Source of the DNA: Pseudomonas sp. LFM046
Lineage (GTDB): Bacteria; Pseudomonadota; Gammaproteobacteria; Pseudomonadales; Pseudomonadaceae
Length of the DNA: 64,000 nt
Reading direction: 5' to 3'
NCBI RefSeq assembly: GCF_000949385.2
Contig: NZ_JYKO02000001.1
Span: forward strand, 2,964,648-3,028,647
Position 1 is the stretch's first letter; each line of letters begins with the position of its first letter. Positions 44,809-54,159 of this stretch are shown piece by piece. Position numbers and translations under genes: made by a program. Below the pieces are notes generated by a model. The model ran no database searches and was not told the DNA's origin. It saw only the letters and a list, made by a program, of their open reading frames with translations.

Positions 44809-44869
44809 CCCGGCCCCCGGAAACCATTGCACGAAAAACTATCCATGGGTGTCGCTAATGTCTTCTCTT

Positions 44870-45055
44870 GGCCGATTCTGTTGAAAAACCCCCTTCGAGA
44901 TTTCTGCCCACAAAAGTGCATTGTGTACGCTGAAATCTGAGCCATTTCCGGGGCAGAACTGCCTTGAATTTCACGTAGCAACGCGCAAATCAGCCGCTTT
45001 TGGGGCTATGGACAGGCGAATCTGGCCAACACCGACTTTTTCAACAGAATCGGCC
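44870..45055. mobile_element. MITE-like element with 19-bp perfect terminal inverted repeats
   Basis: The left arm GGCCGATTCTGTTGAAAAA at 44870-44888 and right arm at 45037-45055 are exact reverse complements. The 186-base element has no coding capacity. The right-arm sequence recurs alone at 9832-9850. The arms resemble the ends of transposons, so this is probably a non-autonomous derivative mobilised in trans. No target duplication was evident. Confidence 0.72.
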
Positions 45056-45151
45056 GATTTCTGCCGGTTCCCACCGGCAGCTTCGGGTCGGTTACCGGTC
45101 GTGGACTTTGGCTGATCTACCCTTGTCCTCCCTTAACGCTGAGGACCAGCC

Positions 45152-45286
45152 ATGAGCACCAATTCCACGTACAGCCATCAAGCTTGGAGCAAGGGAAAGC
45201 TGGTCGGGCAGAAAACCCCACTTCGACTCAGGATTGGGCTTCTTCTTCGGAAGGCGCTCACTATCTTTTCATATCTAGCGATATAA
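45152..45286 (+). pseudogene. Tyrosine integrase N-terminal remnant
   Basis: ATG at 45152 begins MSTNSTYSHQAWSKGKLVGQK, the conserved opening of a widespread family of proteobacterial tyrosine integrases (normally followed by the core domains). After about 27 residues the similarity ends and the frame stops at 45286. Only the N-terminal stub remains, next to the MITE-like element, marking a small decayed mobile region. Confidence 0.65.
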
Positions 45287-45396
45287 GCTTTCTCGTCAAG
45301 AGACATAGCCGGGCACTATCCCATGGCACTGCGATGTCGGCCGCTGCGGGTATCGTGCTGTGGTTACTACCGCACAATGCTCCTCGCGCAGGCCGA

Positions 45397-45744
45397 CTAA
45401 ACCAACACTTGGCGGGTGCTCGCAATCAGCTCATGCACCTGGCGTACAACATGCGCCTCCGTCGGCGTTTCCGGTCCACGACCGCGTGGGCATGGCAAGC
45501 TCGGGGTGGTCCCGAATAGGCGGCAGATTAATGGGCGCTGCTCATAGGCTTCGCAGCCTTGCGTACCGAGATGCACGCAGTTCCATTGCGCCAGAGCCGC
45601 GTCATGCTCGGCGTCGCTTTTCTCGGGCAGTCGTGACATTTCCTCGGACGACGCGGTCACCGGCCCGCAGCAATCGTGGCAGCCTGGCACGCAGGCGAAA
45701 GCCGGAATCTGCCGGCGCAACTGGTCGATCTTGCGACTGGTCAT
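45397..45744 (-). CDS. YkgJ-family cysteine cluster protein
   Basis: A 115-aa protein with the YkgJ Cys cluster: CVPGCHDCCGPV near the N-terminus, later WNCVHLGTQGCEAYEQRPLICRLFG, the pattern of a predicted zinc- or iron-chelating family. Function unknown in the family. The start at 45744 is six bases after the upstream gene's stop; an in-frame ATG at 45765 would overlap it. Confidence 0.82.
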   Translation of the reverse strand: MTSRKIDQLRRQIPAFACVPGCHDCCGPVTASSEEMSRLPEKSDAEHDAALAQWNCVHLGTQGCEAYEQRPLICRLFGTTPSLPCPRGRGPETPTEAHVVRQVHELIASTRQVLV

Positions 45745-45749
45745 ACAGC

Positions 45750-45941
45750 TCACGTGATTGGCCAACCTGTGCCGGTGCTCGCGCTTCGCGGATAGCTATG
45801 CGGCGCCTCGATCCGCTCCTTGAGTTTGGTTGCGAACTCCCTGGCGCAACGCTCGTGGCGGAACTGCACCCGGCGGACACCGAAGCGGACCGTCCAGAGC
45901 TCTTCACTTTGACTGGTCAGATGCTCGACTTTCACTGACAT
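45750..45941 (-). CDS. Small hypothetical protein (63 aa)
   Basis: An ATG with AGAGG upstream opens a 63-aa basic protein (MSVKVEHLTSQSEELWTVRF...). No family recognised. It is followed closely by the YkgJ-like gene on the same strand, so the two may be co-transcribed. The coding call rests on the ribosome binding site and protein-like composition. Confidence 0.55.
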   Translation of the reverse strand: MSVKVEHLTSQSEELWTVRFGVRRVQFRHERCAREFATKLKERIEAPHSYPRSASTGTGWPIT

Positions 45942-45968
45942 GACAGTGCCTCTAGATTTGCCTGCGGG

Positions 45969-46199
45969 TCAAAAATGGATTTCTGCGCTCTTGATCCCGA
46001 GGTCGCGGAGTTCGTGAATCAGATCGTCCAGATGCGCAAATGACTCGACTTCCTCGTTGTCATCGACCAAGAAAAAACTTCGTCCGGCGTTCTTCTTGAA
46101 GAACACGATCCACTCTTTGGTGTTGGTGGGATTGGCGATCACATGGGTGTCGAAGAATACGCCTTCGGCGTGCCGGGCCTTCACATCAGTTCGCTTCAT
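45969..46199 (-). CDS. Small conserved-looking hypothetical protein (76 aa)
   Basis: A 76-aa acidic protein with plausible beta-alpha content (EWIVFFKKNAGRSFFLVDD, ESFAHLDDLIHELRDLGI). No family is recognised and no strong ribosome binding site is seen. It lies just upstream of the 63-aa gene on the same strand, 27 bases apart. Confidence 0.55.
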   Translation of the reverse strand: MKRTDVKARHAEGVFFDTHVIANPTNTKEWIVFFKKNAGRSFFLVDDNEEVESFAHLDDLIHELRDLGIKSAEIHF

Positions 46200-46375
46200 T
46201 CAAGTCACCACGCTACGTCCGCGCTCGCACATTTCTACACAAAGGCCCCGGCTGACGAGCCGCCGTGGCACTGAATTCGCCTAGCTGGTCTTCCCGCTGG
46301 TTCCACCGGGTCCGGGTATTGAATATTATCACTGCATGATAATGCTATGCACATATTCCGATTAAGGATCCAGTC

Positions 46376-48034
46376 ATGATTGCCGTACGCGAAGCGTGGA
46401 AGGCCGGGTTGTTCGGGCGGGAACACTGGGTGCGCAACTTGGTGTCCGGCGTGATTGTGGGCGTCGTGGCGCTGCCCCTGTCCATGGCCTTCGCCATCGC
46501 CTCCGGGGTCAAGCCGGAACAAGGCATCTACACGGCGATCATCGGCGGCTTGCTGGTTTCCCTGCTGGGTGGCAGCCGCCTGCAGATTGCCGGCCCAACC
46601 GGCGCCTTCATCGTGATTCTCGCGGGGGTCACCGCCCGGTACGGCGTGGATGGCCTGCAGCTTGCCACCATGATGGCTGGCGCCATCCTGCTGCTCCTCG
46701 GGGTCACCCGCCTTGGCGCGATCATCAAGTTCATCCCCGACCCGGTGATCGTCGGCTTCACCGCCGGGATCGGGGTGATCATTTGGGTCGGGCAGTGGCA
46801 GGACTTTTTCGGCCTGCCCAAGGTCGGTGGTGGGCACTTCCACGAGAAGCTCTGGCACCTGCTGCAGGCGCTGCCAGATCTGCATGTCGCCACCACGCTA
46901 CTTGCGACGGCCAGTCTCGCCCTGGTCATCGCGGCACCCAGGCTTCCCGGTCTGACGCGCGTACCCGGGCCGCTGGCGGCGATGGTGTTCGCCACGGCGG
47001 TCCAGTCACTGTTCCACTTCGAGGGAGTCGCCACCATCGGCAGTGCCTTCGGCGGCATTCCTCAGGGACTGCCCGACCTGGCCTGGCCGGAGATCACCCT
47101 GTCGCGGGTGATCGAGCTCATCGGTCCGGCCTTCGCCATCGCCATGCTCGGCGCCATCGAGTCGTTGCTGTCTGCGGTGGTCGCCGATGGTATGGCCGGC
47201 ACCAAGCACGACTCCAATCAGGAACTGATCGGTCAGGGCATCGCCAATCTGGCCGTCCCACTGTTCGGCGGGTTCGCCGCCACTGGTGCCATCGCCCGAA
47301 CCGCCACCAATATCCGCAACGGCGCCACCGGGCCGCTGGCCGGCGTGACCCATGCCCTGACTTTGGTGCTGATCCTTCTGTTCCTGGCGCCACTGGCCTC
47401 GAACATTCCGCTCTGCGCCTTGGCGGCGATCCTGTTCGTCGTCGCCTACAACATGAGCGAGCTGAAACACTTCCAGCGCATGGTGCAGCGCGCGCCGCGG
47501 GCCGACGTGGCAATCCTGCTGATTACCTTCGGCCTGACCGTGTTCAGCGACCTGGTGATCGCGGTGAACATCGGCGTCATCCTGGCCATGCTGCAGTTCA
47601 TGCGCCGCATGGCCTCGTCGGTCGAGGTGCAGCAGGTCGTCGAGGAGGAATTGGCCAGTGAACTGCGCGCCAATGGCCAGCTCCGGGTACCACCCGGGGT
47701 GCTGGTCTATACGGTTGAAGGGCCGTTGTTCTTTGGTGCGGCGGAAACCTTCGAGCGCGTCCTGGCGCAGACTCACACTGATCCACGCCTATTGGTGATT
47801 CGCCTGAAGCGGGTGCCGTTCATGGACATCACCGGCCTGCAGACGCTGGAGGAAGTCATTCAGCAGTTGCACAAGCGGAAGATCGTGGTGAAGCTCTGCG
47901 AAGCGAACCGCAAGGTGCTCAGCAAGCTCGACAAGGCGGGTATCCTGCAAACCCTCGGGACGGCGCATTATCACGCCGAATTCGCCGCCGCGCTGGCGAC
48001 GGATGAGGTGCCAGAAATACCTCCCTCGCCCTAG
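46376..48034 (+). CDS. SulP-family anion transporter with STAS domain
   Basis: A 552-aa SulP/SLC26 protein. The membrane part has about 12-14 hydrophobic segments, including the family stretch VALPLSMAFAIASGVKPEQGIY and QIAGPTGAFIVILAG. A C-terminal STAS domain (about 440-540; VPFMDITGLQTLEEVI) follows. Bacterial members carry sulfate, bicarbonate or C4-dicarboxylates; substrate cannot be assigned. AAGGA precedes the ATG. A hairpin AGCGGGC/GCCCGCT lies at 48035-48053 right after the stop. Confidence 0.92.
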   Translation: MIAVREAWKAGLFGREHWVRNLVSGVIVGVVALPLSMAFAIASGVKPEQGIYTAIIGGLLVSLLGGSRLQIAGPTGAFIVILAGVTARYGVDGLQLATMMAGAILLLLGVTRLGAIIKFIPDPVIVGFTAGIGVIIWVGQWQDFFGLPKVGGGHFHEKLWHLLQALPDLHVATTLLATASLALVIAAPRLPGLTRVPGPLAAMVFATAVQSLFHFEGVATIGSAFGGIPQGLPDLAWPEITLSRVIELIGPAFAIAMLGAIESLLSAVVADGMAGTKHDSNQELIGQGIANLAVPLFGGFAATGAIARTATNIRNGATGPLAGVTHALTLVLILLFLAPLASNIPLCALAAILFVVAYNMSELKHFQRMVQRAPRADVAILLITFGLTVFSDLVIAVNIGVILAMLQFMRRMASSVEVQQVVEEELASELRANGQLRVPPGVLVYTVEGPLFFGAAETFERVLAQTHTDPRLLVIRLKRVPFMDITGLQTLEEVIQQLHKRKIVVKLCEANRKVLSKLDKAGILQTLGTAHYHAEFAAALATDEVPEIPPSP

Positions 48035-48075
48035 AGCGGGCCCTTGGCCCGCTGACGGTCAAGGCTCACCGGGCG

Positions 48076-48279
48076 TCAAGATTTGGCGTTGGCCGCCAAC
48101 GTGCTCTTGGTCGCATAGGTGACGCCATGCTGGTCCAGGTAATCCCGGATCAGTTGTCGCACCACCTGCGACGGCGTCAGATCTTGCGCGGCGCACAGTT
48201 CTTCGAACGCTTTCTTCTTGTGCGGATCGATGAGAACGGTGAGGCGGGCGGTCTTGCTTTCCATAGAGTATCGGCTCAT
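48076..48279 (-). CDS. Ribbon-helix-helix (CopG/Arc-like) DNA-binding protein
   Basis: A 67-aa protein with the ribbon-helix-helix pattern: beta strand ARLTVLID, helix HKKKAFEELCAAQ, turn, second helix TPSQVVRQLIRDYL. Could be an autoregulator or a solitary antitoxin-like protein; no toxin gene is adjacent. Start may be 48279 or the internal ATG at 48264; neither has ideal spacing to the GGA upstream. Confidence 0.75.
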   Translation of the reverse strand: MSRYSMESKTARLTVLIDPHKKKAFEELCAAQDLTPSQVVRQLIRDYLDQHGVTYATKSTLAANAKS

Positions 48280-48358
48280 TCCAGGCGTCGGATGTTAATC
48301 AAATTATAATTAACGGGTCCGGGACTGTCACCGTAGGCGCCATTGGGGGGGACAAGGC

Positions 48359-48387
48359 GGATCGGGCCCGGTCCTGGAGCCCGATCC
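48359..48387. terminator. Inverted repeat after the malic enzyme remnant
   Basis: GGATCGGGC and GCCCGATCC form a nine-base stem nine bases downstream of the pseudogene stop (minus strand). No clear T-tract. Confidence 0.45.
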
Positions 48388-48395
48388 CAGGTCGG

Positions 48396-49110
48396 TCACA
48401 GTTGGTTAGGGGCGGGGTAAGGCAGCCGCGCGACTCCGGAGTCCACTGCCACCTGGGCAACCGCGTCAAGCAGTCGAGCATCCAGCGGTTTCGGCAGGAT
48501 GTAGTCCGACCCGCACTCCAGGCGATCGATGTTGAACGCGCGCAACACCTCCACCGGCGTCGGTTCCTTGGCCAACTGACGCAGCGCTTCCACGGCGGCA
48601 ATTTTCATCGCCTCGTTGATCCACGAAGCACGAACATCCAAGGCGCCGCGGAAGATGAACGGGAAGCCGAGGACATTGTTGACCTGATTCGGGTAGTCGG
48701 AGCGGCCGGTCGCCAGGATCAGGTCGTCGCGAGTCGCCTTTGCCAGTTCAGGCTTGATCTCTGGATCGGGGCTCGAGCAGGCGAACACGATCGGCTTGGG
48801 TGCCATGGCCAGCAGCGCCTCCGGCGTCAGTAGGTTGGCCCAGGACAGCCCGACGAACACATAGGCGTCCTGCATGGCGTCCAGCAGCATGCGGGCGCCC
48901 CCATCGTTGGCGAACTCAGTATTCCCGCGGCGGTCACGATTGCGGTGCCATGCTGGTCGTCATGGAACACCGGGATGTGGCATTGCTCGATCAGCACCTG
49001 CTCGATCTCGAAGCATTCGGGTGCCTTGATGTCTTTCAGGTTGATCCCGCCGAAGGTGTCGGCGATCCGCTCCACGGTATCGATACAGCTGAAGTTAGCA
49101 GCCCATGTCC
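48396..49110 (-). pseudogene. Malic enzyme gene, truncated and frameshifted
   Basis: Two frames together encode parts of an NADP-type malic enzyme. The upstream frame holds [18 protein letters not shown] and [18 protein letters not shown], the catalytic and metal-binding region. After a break the downstream frame continues with [45 protein letters not shown] and [14 protein letters not shown]. The N-terminal ~100 residues are missing, and part of the NAD(P)-binding region between the two frames is deleted. The gene cannot make a functional enzyme as written. Confidence 0.85.
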
Positions 49111-49159
49111 CGCCAAAGCATGGGGAAGAAAGCCAAAGCTGATGCGGCGCGAATGACAC

Positions 49160-49466
49160 GGAGCCTATTTGGGAGACGAGCGCCCTAGCCCCCTGGAGAC
49201 AGAGGGCAACGGCGCCCTGAATCTGTTACAAAACATTTGCAACAGCGCAGGCCATTTGGGGTGCAACGGCCTCGCCAATCGAGAAACAGCGGGAGGTGCT
49301 GTAGTGACGCTGCGCGAAGGCGTCCAAAGGGCGCAACACTCAGCGAAACGACCCGCACTGTTAAATTACGAATGCCTTGGTTGTCCCCACTGTCCCCATT
49401 GCTCCACCACACTGATCTCCTCCCCCCCGGCCCGATTGATGGCGAATCCGGCCGGGAGCGTTCGGG
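49160..49466. other. Intergenic region without recognisable gene
   Basis: No supported coding region, promoter or terminator is seen between the malic enzyme remnant and the next gene. Confidence 0.5.
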
Positions 49467-49808
49467 CTACCCGAGCTGATCGATCATCACCGAGTTCGTG
49501 TAGATCAGGCTGCCGTCGCTTTCGCGGTGTCCTACCAGGTGGAACTGGCCACGATCGTCGCCCTTGCTCAGGTAGACGCGGAACTGTAGGTCGGAAAGCG
49601 AGCCGCATTCCACAGGCGTAATCAACTCCATGGTCGTCATGTCGGCGTCGAACATCATGTCCGGCTCATGGGTTTTCTGCAGGTGCTCTTCGGCTTCTTC
49701 CAGCCGCAGGTGGTCGGCGTCATTGACGTGGAAATGAAGGTCGCCCATGGCAATGGACTTCTCTGCGCCCTGGGGTTTGTACCAGCTCTTGATGGTCAAG
49801 GTATTCAT
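49467..49808 (-). CDS. Conserved-looking hypothetical protein (113 aa)
   Basis: ATG at 49808 has an excellent AGGAGG site eight bases upstream. The 113-aa product is acidic and mostly strand-rich (MGDLHFHVNDADHL, LQFRVYLSKGDDRGQFHLV). No signal peptide or membrane segment. Family not recognised. Confidence 0.72.
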   Translation of the reverse strand: MNTLTIKSWYKPQGAEKSIAMGDLHFHVNDADHLRLEEAEEHLQKTHEPDMMFDADMTTMELITPVECGSLSDLQFRVYLSKGDDRGQFHLVGHRESDGSLIYTNSVMIDQLG

Positions 49809-50058
49809 CTGGCTGCCTCCTGACCCCGAACTTTGCCGGGGCTCATGTTCACTCACCATTTTAGACAAGGCGTGCATCAGGAATGCGGCAACTGTCGGCC
49901 TGGCGGCGCTCTTTTCCGAGGGTAATAAAGGCCGGTGCTATAATTTTTCAGGGAAAGAACCATGAAGTTTTATTCATGTTTCGCAGATAACCACCGGGAA
50001 TAAAGGACGGTTTCCAGGAGAACGCTAACAAGTTCGAGCCAGAGTCCGGAGGCCCGTC

Positions 50059-50616
50059 ATGAATCGGCACTACTACATCAGCAACAACCTCGATGACCTG
50101 GAAACCGTTGAGACCGAACTTGAGGCCAACGGAATCAATACCGAGCAGATTCATGTGCTCAGCGACCGGGATGCTGATGTGGAACAGCATCACCACCTCC
50201 ATGACGTGAATTCCTTCATGAAGCAGGACGTCGTCCACTCCGGTGAAATCGGCGCGGTCATAGGCGTGCCGCTGGCCGCCCTGGTGCTCCTGGGGGCTTG
50301 GCTGGCGGGCTGGACGGACACTCCGGCAGGCTGGGTGCCATTCGTTTTCCTGGCCATCGTGATCCTGGGCTTTTGCATCTGGGAAGGCGGATTCTTTGGA
50401 ATCCAGGTACCCAATGCCCACTTCCGCAACCTCAAGGACAAGATCAAGGACGGCGAACACATCTTTTTCGTTGATGTCGAGCCTGACCAGGAATCCGCAC
50501 TCGATCGGGTGATTACCCATCATCCGCAGCTGAGACTTGCCGGAACAGGCTCGGCCTCACCCCACTGGATAGTTTCCTGGCTGCATCGCTGGCATCAGTT
50601 CAAGCGGACCATCTAG
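50059..50616 (+). CDS. Two-transmembrane-segment hypothetical protein
   Basis: A 185-aa protein. An N-terminal domain with a conserved-looking LETVETELEANGINTEQIHVLSD pattern (a small alpha/beta domain) is followed by two hydrophobic helices (about 68-83 and 92-108) and a C-terminal cytosolic segment (FFVDVEPDQESALDRVI). Function not known. A GGAGG-type site precedes the ATG. It converges on the oxidase operon. Confidence 0.78.
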   Translation: MNRHYYISNNLDDLETVETELEANGINTEQIHVLSDRDADVEQHHHLHDVNSFMKQDVVHSGEIGAVIGVPLAALVLLGAWLAGWTDTPAGWVPFVFLAIVILGFCIWEGGFFGIQVPNAHFRNLKDKIKDGEHIFFVDVEPDQESALDRVITHHPQLRLAGTGSASPHWIVSWLHRWHQFKRTI

Positions 50617-50635
50617 TGACGACAACTGTTGGGAC

Positions 50636-50953
50636 TTATTGCCCGAGGAATATTCCTCTTGTGAGGAATACATAATCCGACTCGGCCGCCATAAGTCCCA
50701 CCAGTACCAGCAGACATAACGGCGGCACCAATATGGCGTAGACCAGCGCCAGGCGTTCCCATGCCATGTGCATGAAGATCGAAACGATGAGCCCGGCCTT
50801 CAACAGCATCAGGATGACGATCAAGGACCAGCGGAAAAGTCCCACGAAGTGGAAGTAGTCGACCAGATAGGACAGGGTGCTGAGGATGAACAGCAGTCCC
50901 CATATCTTCAGGTACAGGCTGATCGGGTGTTGTTGTCCTTGGGTGTGGGCCAT
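50636..50953 (-). CDS. Cytochrome c oxidase subunit IV-like membrane protein
   Basis: A 105-aa protein with three hydrophobic segments in the COX4/CyoD-like pattern (WGLLFILSTLSYLVDYF, IVILMLLKAGLIVSIFMHM). It is the last gene of the oxidase operon and probably stabilises the complex. ATG at 50953 has GGGGAG eight bases upstream. Confidence 0.85.
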   Translation of the reverse strand: MAHTQGQQHPISLYLKIWGLLFILSTLSYLVDYFHFVGLFRWSLIVILMLLKAGLIVSIFMHMAWERLALVYAILVPPLCLLVLVGLMAAESDYVFLTRGIFLGQ

Positions 50954-50971
50954 GTGCATCACTCCCCTGCT

Positions 50972-51658
50972 CTACCACAGATAGAAAAACGCGAAGATGA
51001 ATACCCAGACCAGGTCCACGAAGTGCCAGTAAAGCCCGGCGATTTCGACGATCTGGTAGTTCCCGCGCTTCTCGTAATCTCCACGCAGCACCTTGAAGGC
51101 CACCGTGCTGAGATAGATCACGCCCACGGACACGTGCAGCCCGTGGAAGCCTGTGATCATGAAGAAGCACGCCCCGAACTGCGGCGCCCCCATGGGATTG
51201 CCCCAGGGGCGCACGCCCTCGGCAATCAGCTTGCTCCATTCGAACGCCTGCATGCTGACGAAGGTGGCGCCGAAGGCCGCCGTAGCCAGCATCAGTGCGG
51301 CACTGCGGGCGCGGTCACGGCGGTAGCCATAGTTCACGGCCATGGCCATGGTGCCGCTGCTGCTGATGAGCACGAACGTCATGATCGCGATCAGGATCAG
51401 CGGAATGTGCGCGCCGCCGATGTTCAGGGCGAATACTTCGCTGGGATTCGGCCAGGTGGCGGTGGTGCTGATACGTACCGACATGTAGCCGGTGAGGAAG
51501 CAGGTAAAGATGAAGGTGTCGCTGAGCAGGAAGATCCACATCATCGCCTTGCCCCAAGGCACCTGCTTGAAGGCGTCGCGGTCCGAGGACCAGTCCTGCG
51601 CGATGGATCTCCAGGCGGATGGGTTGCCGGCCGGTGTCTCCCTGGTTGTCATGGCCAT
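50972..51658 (-). CDS. Heme-copper oxidase subunit III (first copy)
   Basis: A 228-aa membrane protein with five hydrophobic helices and the subunit III signature FHGLHVSVGV plus AGLYWHFVDLVWVFIF. Subunit III supports proton uptake and enzyme stability. It lies between a second subunit III-like gene and the subunit IV gene. Confidence 0.88.
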   Translation of the reverse strand: MAMTTRETPAGNPSAWRSIAQDWSSDRDAFKQVPWGKAMMWIFLLSDTFIFTCFLTGYMSVRISTTATWPNPSEVFALNIGGAHIPLILIAIMTFVLISSSGTMAMAVNYGYRRDRARSAALMLATAAFGATFVSMQAFEWSKLIAEGVRPWGNPMGAPQFGACFFMITGFHGLHVSVGVIYLSTVAFKVLRGDYEKRGNYQIVEIAGLYWHFVDLVWVFIFAFFYLW

Positions 51659-51662
51659 GGCG

Positions 51663-52352
51663 TCACCTCAGCCCGCAGAAGGCCGCGATGGCCTGGTAGG
51701 TTTCCGGCGTGCTGGTGAGCAGCGCGAAGAGCACCAGCCACAGGCCGAGCAGGTAGTGCCAGTAGATGGCACAGAGCTCCATGCCGGACTTGAGTCGTGC
51801 CTCCGGGCCGTGGCGTAGCAACCGCAGCCCCACCCTCCCCCACGCCACCAGCCCGCCGGTCAGGTGCAGGCCATGCAGACCGGTAAGCAGGAAGAAGAAG
51901 CTGTTGGCCGGGTTGCCCGCCACCAGGTAGCCCCAGTCGACGAATTGCTGCCAGACCCACAACTGCCCACCGAGGAAGGCCAGGGCGAACGCGCCGCCCA
52001 GCACAAAGGCCAGGGACGCCGTATCCCGTTGGCCGCGCCCTATCGCCACTTTCGCCCATTGCAGGCAGACGCTGCCGAGGGCCAGCAGCGTGGTGTTCAC
52101 CCAGAGCATCCAGGGATGGGCCAGGGGTGCCAGCGGATCGGTCAGGGGCCGCCAGTCCGACACCTGGGAGCGCACGACGAAAGCCAGCAGGAAGAGCATG
52201 AAGAGCGAGGTCACCACCCCCAGGAACACACTCAGACCCACCTTGGCTGCCCGGCTCCGGTCATGGATCGGAGCTTCGGGTCCGGCCGAGTCGCCCCGGC
52301 TCCAGCCGCCCGGTTCGGCGCCACCGATGCTCTTCCAGAATTGCGTGCTCAT
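51663..52352 (-). CDS. Heme-copper oxidase subunit III-like protein (second copy)
   Basis: A 229-aa paralogue of the neighbouring subunit III with five hydrophobic helices, LHGLHLTGGLVAWG and AIYWHYLLGLWLVLF. It is more divergent than the downstream copy and has a polar N-terminal extension. Its start overlaps the subunit I stop as ATGA. Having two subunit III genes in one operon may mean they substitute for a longer seven-helix subunit or assemble together. Confidence 0.83.
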   Translation of the reverse strand: MSTQFWKSIGGAEPGGWSRGDSAGPEAPIHDRSRAAKVGLSVFLGVVTSLFMLFLLAFVVRSQVSDWRPLTDPLAPLAHPWMLWVNTTLLALGSVCLQWAKVAIGRGQRDTASLAFVLGGAFALAFLGGQLWVWQQFVDWGYLVAGNPANSFFFLLTGLHGLHLTGGLVAWGRVGLRLLRHGPEARLKSGMELCAIYWHYLLGLWLVLFALLTSTPETYQAIAAFCGLR

Positions 52353-54124
52353 GGCCGTTTCTCCGCCGTGGCCGCCTGGCTGCCCGCTTCGCGCATGCGT
52401 TCCAGCTCTTCCTCGGAGACAGTCTGCGGCACGAAGTCCTGCTGGACGCCCGGCACGCTGTAGTCATAGGCCCAGCGATGCACGACCGGCAGTTCCTCCC
52501 GCCAGTTGCCGTGCACGGGCGGCGTGTCCGGTGTCTGCCATTCGAGGCTAGTGGCCTTCCACGGGTTGCTGCCAGCCGGCCGCCCCTTGAAGGTGCTCCA
52601 GGCCAGGTTGAACAGGAAGAGCAACTGGGAGGCGCCCACGATCAGCGCCGCCACGGTGATGAAGGCATTCAGGTCCTGGGCCGAGTGTGGGATGAACTGG
52701 TAGTCGGGATAGGCGTAATAACGCCGCGGCATGCCGAGGAACCCCAGGTAGTGCATGGGGAAGTAGATGGCGTAGGTGCCGAGGAAGGTGATCCAGAAAT
52801 GCAGCTTGCCGAGGTGGTCGTTCAACATCCGCCCGGTGATCTTCGGGAACCAGTGGTAGATGGAGCCGAACACCACGAGGATCGGCGCCACGCCCATCAC
52901 CATGTGGAAGTGCGCCACCACGAAATAGGTGTCCGACAGCGGGATATCGACGATCACGTTGCCAAGGAACAGCCCGGTCAGCCCGCCGACCAGGAAGGTG
53001 ACGATGAAGGCCAGGGCGAACAGCATCGGCACCGTCAGGTGGATATCGCCATGCCAGAGGGTCAGGGTCCAGTTGTAGACCTTCAGCGCCGTGGGCACGG
53101 CGATCACCAGGGTGGTGACGGCGAAGAAGAAGCCGAAGTACGGGTTCATCCCGCTCACGTACATGTGGTGGGCCCACACCACGAAGCTCAGTACGCCGAT
53201 CGCGATAATGGCCCAGACCATCATCCGGTAGCCGAAGATGTTCTTGCGCGCGTGGGTGCTGATCAGGTCCGACACCAGCCCGAAGGCCGGCAGCGCGACG
53301 ATGTACACCTCCGGGTGGCCGAAGAACCAGAACAAGTGCTGAAAGAGGATCGGGCTCCCGCCCTGATGGTTAAGCGGCTGCCCCATGGAGACGACCGCCG
53401 GCATGAAGAAGCTGGTGCCCAGCAGGCGGTCGAACAGCATCATCACCGCACTGACGAACAGCGCCGGGAAGGCCAGCAGCGCGAGGATCGAGGCCATGAA
53501 AATGCCCCAGACCGAGAGCGGCATGCGGAACAGCGTCATGCCGTGGGTCCGCGACTGCAGCACGGTGGTCACGTAGTTCAGGCCGCCCATGGTGGCCGCG
53601 ACGATGAAGATCGCCAGGGACACCAGCATCAACACGATGCCCCATTCCGTGCCCGGCGTGCCCTGGGTGATGGCCTGTGGCGGATAGAGCGTCCAGCCGG
53701 CCCCCGTCGGGCCTCCCGGCACGAAGAAACCCGCCAGCAGCACCAGCACCGAGAGCAGGTAGAACCAGTAGCTCAGCATGTTCACGTAGGGGAAGACCAT
53801 GTCCCGCGCGCCCACCATCAGCGGGATCAGGTAGTTGCCGAAGCCGCCGAGGAAAAGCGCCGTCAGCAGGTAGATCACCATGATCATTCCGTGCATGGTC
53901 ACGGCCTGGTAGTACGTGCTGGGGTCCATGAATTCCAGGCTGCCGGGGAAGCCGATCTGCATGCGCATCAAACCGGACAGCACCAGGGCGATCAGGCCGA
54001 CGAAGATCGCGGTCAGGGAATACTGGATCGCAATGACCTTGTGGTCCTGGCTCCAGATGTAGCGGGTCAGGAAGCTCTTTGGCTCGTGCAGCACATGGTC
54101 TTCGGTCTGCTCGACTTGGGCCAT
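52349..54124 (-). CDS. Cytochrome c oxidase subunit I (aa3/caa3 type)
   Basis: A 591-aa heme-copper oxidase catalytic subunit with at least twelve helices. Metal ligands are visible: heme a His78 (TMHGM), CuB His270 in GHPEVY with the cross-linked Tyr274, the HH pair at 319-320, and His405/407 in VAHFHMVMG. The GHPEVY glutamate places it with A1-type proton-pumping oxidases. It reduces oxygen to water. Confidence 0.93.
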   Translation of the reverse strand: MAQVEQTEDHVLHEPKSFLTRYIWSQDHKVIAIQYSLTAIFVGLIALVLSGLMRMQIGFPGSLEFMDPSTYYQAVTMHGMIMVIYLLTALFLGGFGNYLIPLMVGARDMVFPYVNMLSYWFYLLSVLVLLAGFFVPGGPTGAGWTLYPPQAITQGTPGTEWGIVLMLVSLAIFIVAATMGGLNYVTTVLQSRTHGMTLFRMPLSVWGIFMASILALLAFPALFVSAVMMLFDRLLGTSFFMPAVVSMGQPLNHQGGSPILFQHLFWFFGHPEVYIVALPAFGLVSDLISTHARKNIFGYRMMVWAIIAIGVLSFVVWAHHMYVSGMNPYFGFFFAVTTLVIAVPTALKVYNWTLTLWHGDIHLTVPMLFALAFIVTFLVGGLTGLFLGNVIVDIPLSDTYFVVAHFHMVMGVAPILVVFGSIYHWFPKITGRMLNDHLGKLHFWITFLGTYAIYFPMHYLGFLGMPRRYYAYPDYQFIPHSAQDLNAFITVAALIVGASQLLFLFNLAWSTFKGRPAGSNPWKATSLEWQTPDTPPVHGNWREELPVVHRWAYDYSVPGVQQDFVPQTVSEEELERMREAGSQAATAEKRP

Positions 54125-54159
54125 CGGAAACCCTCCGTACGGTCGGAGTCCCTCCGGAT

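Noticed and set aside
46396-47661. A 421-codon open frame in the +1 register of the SulP gene
   Set aside because: Arg/His-rich shadow of a GC-rich gene; the SulP frame has full family similarity.
50645-50658. Palindrome GAGGAATATTCCTC considered as a terminator
   Set aside because: It lies inside the 3' coding end of the subunit IV gene and has no T-tract.
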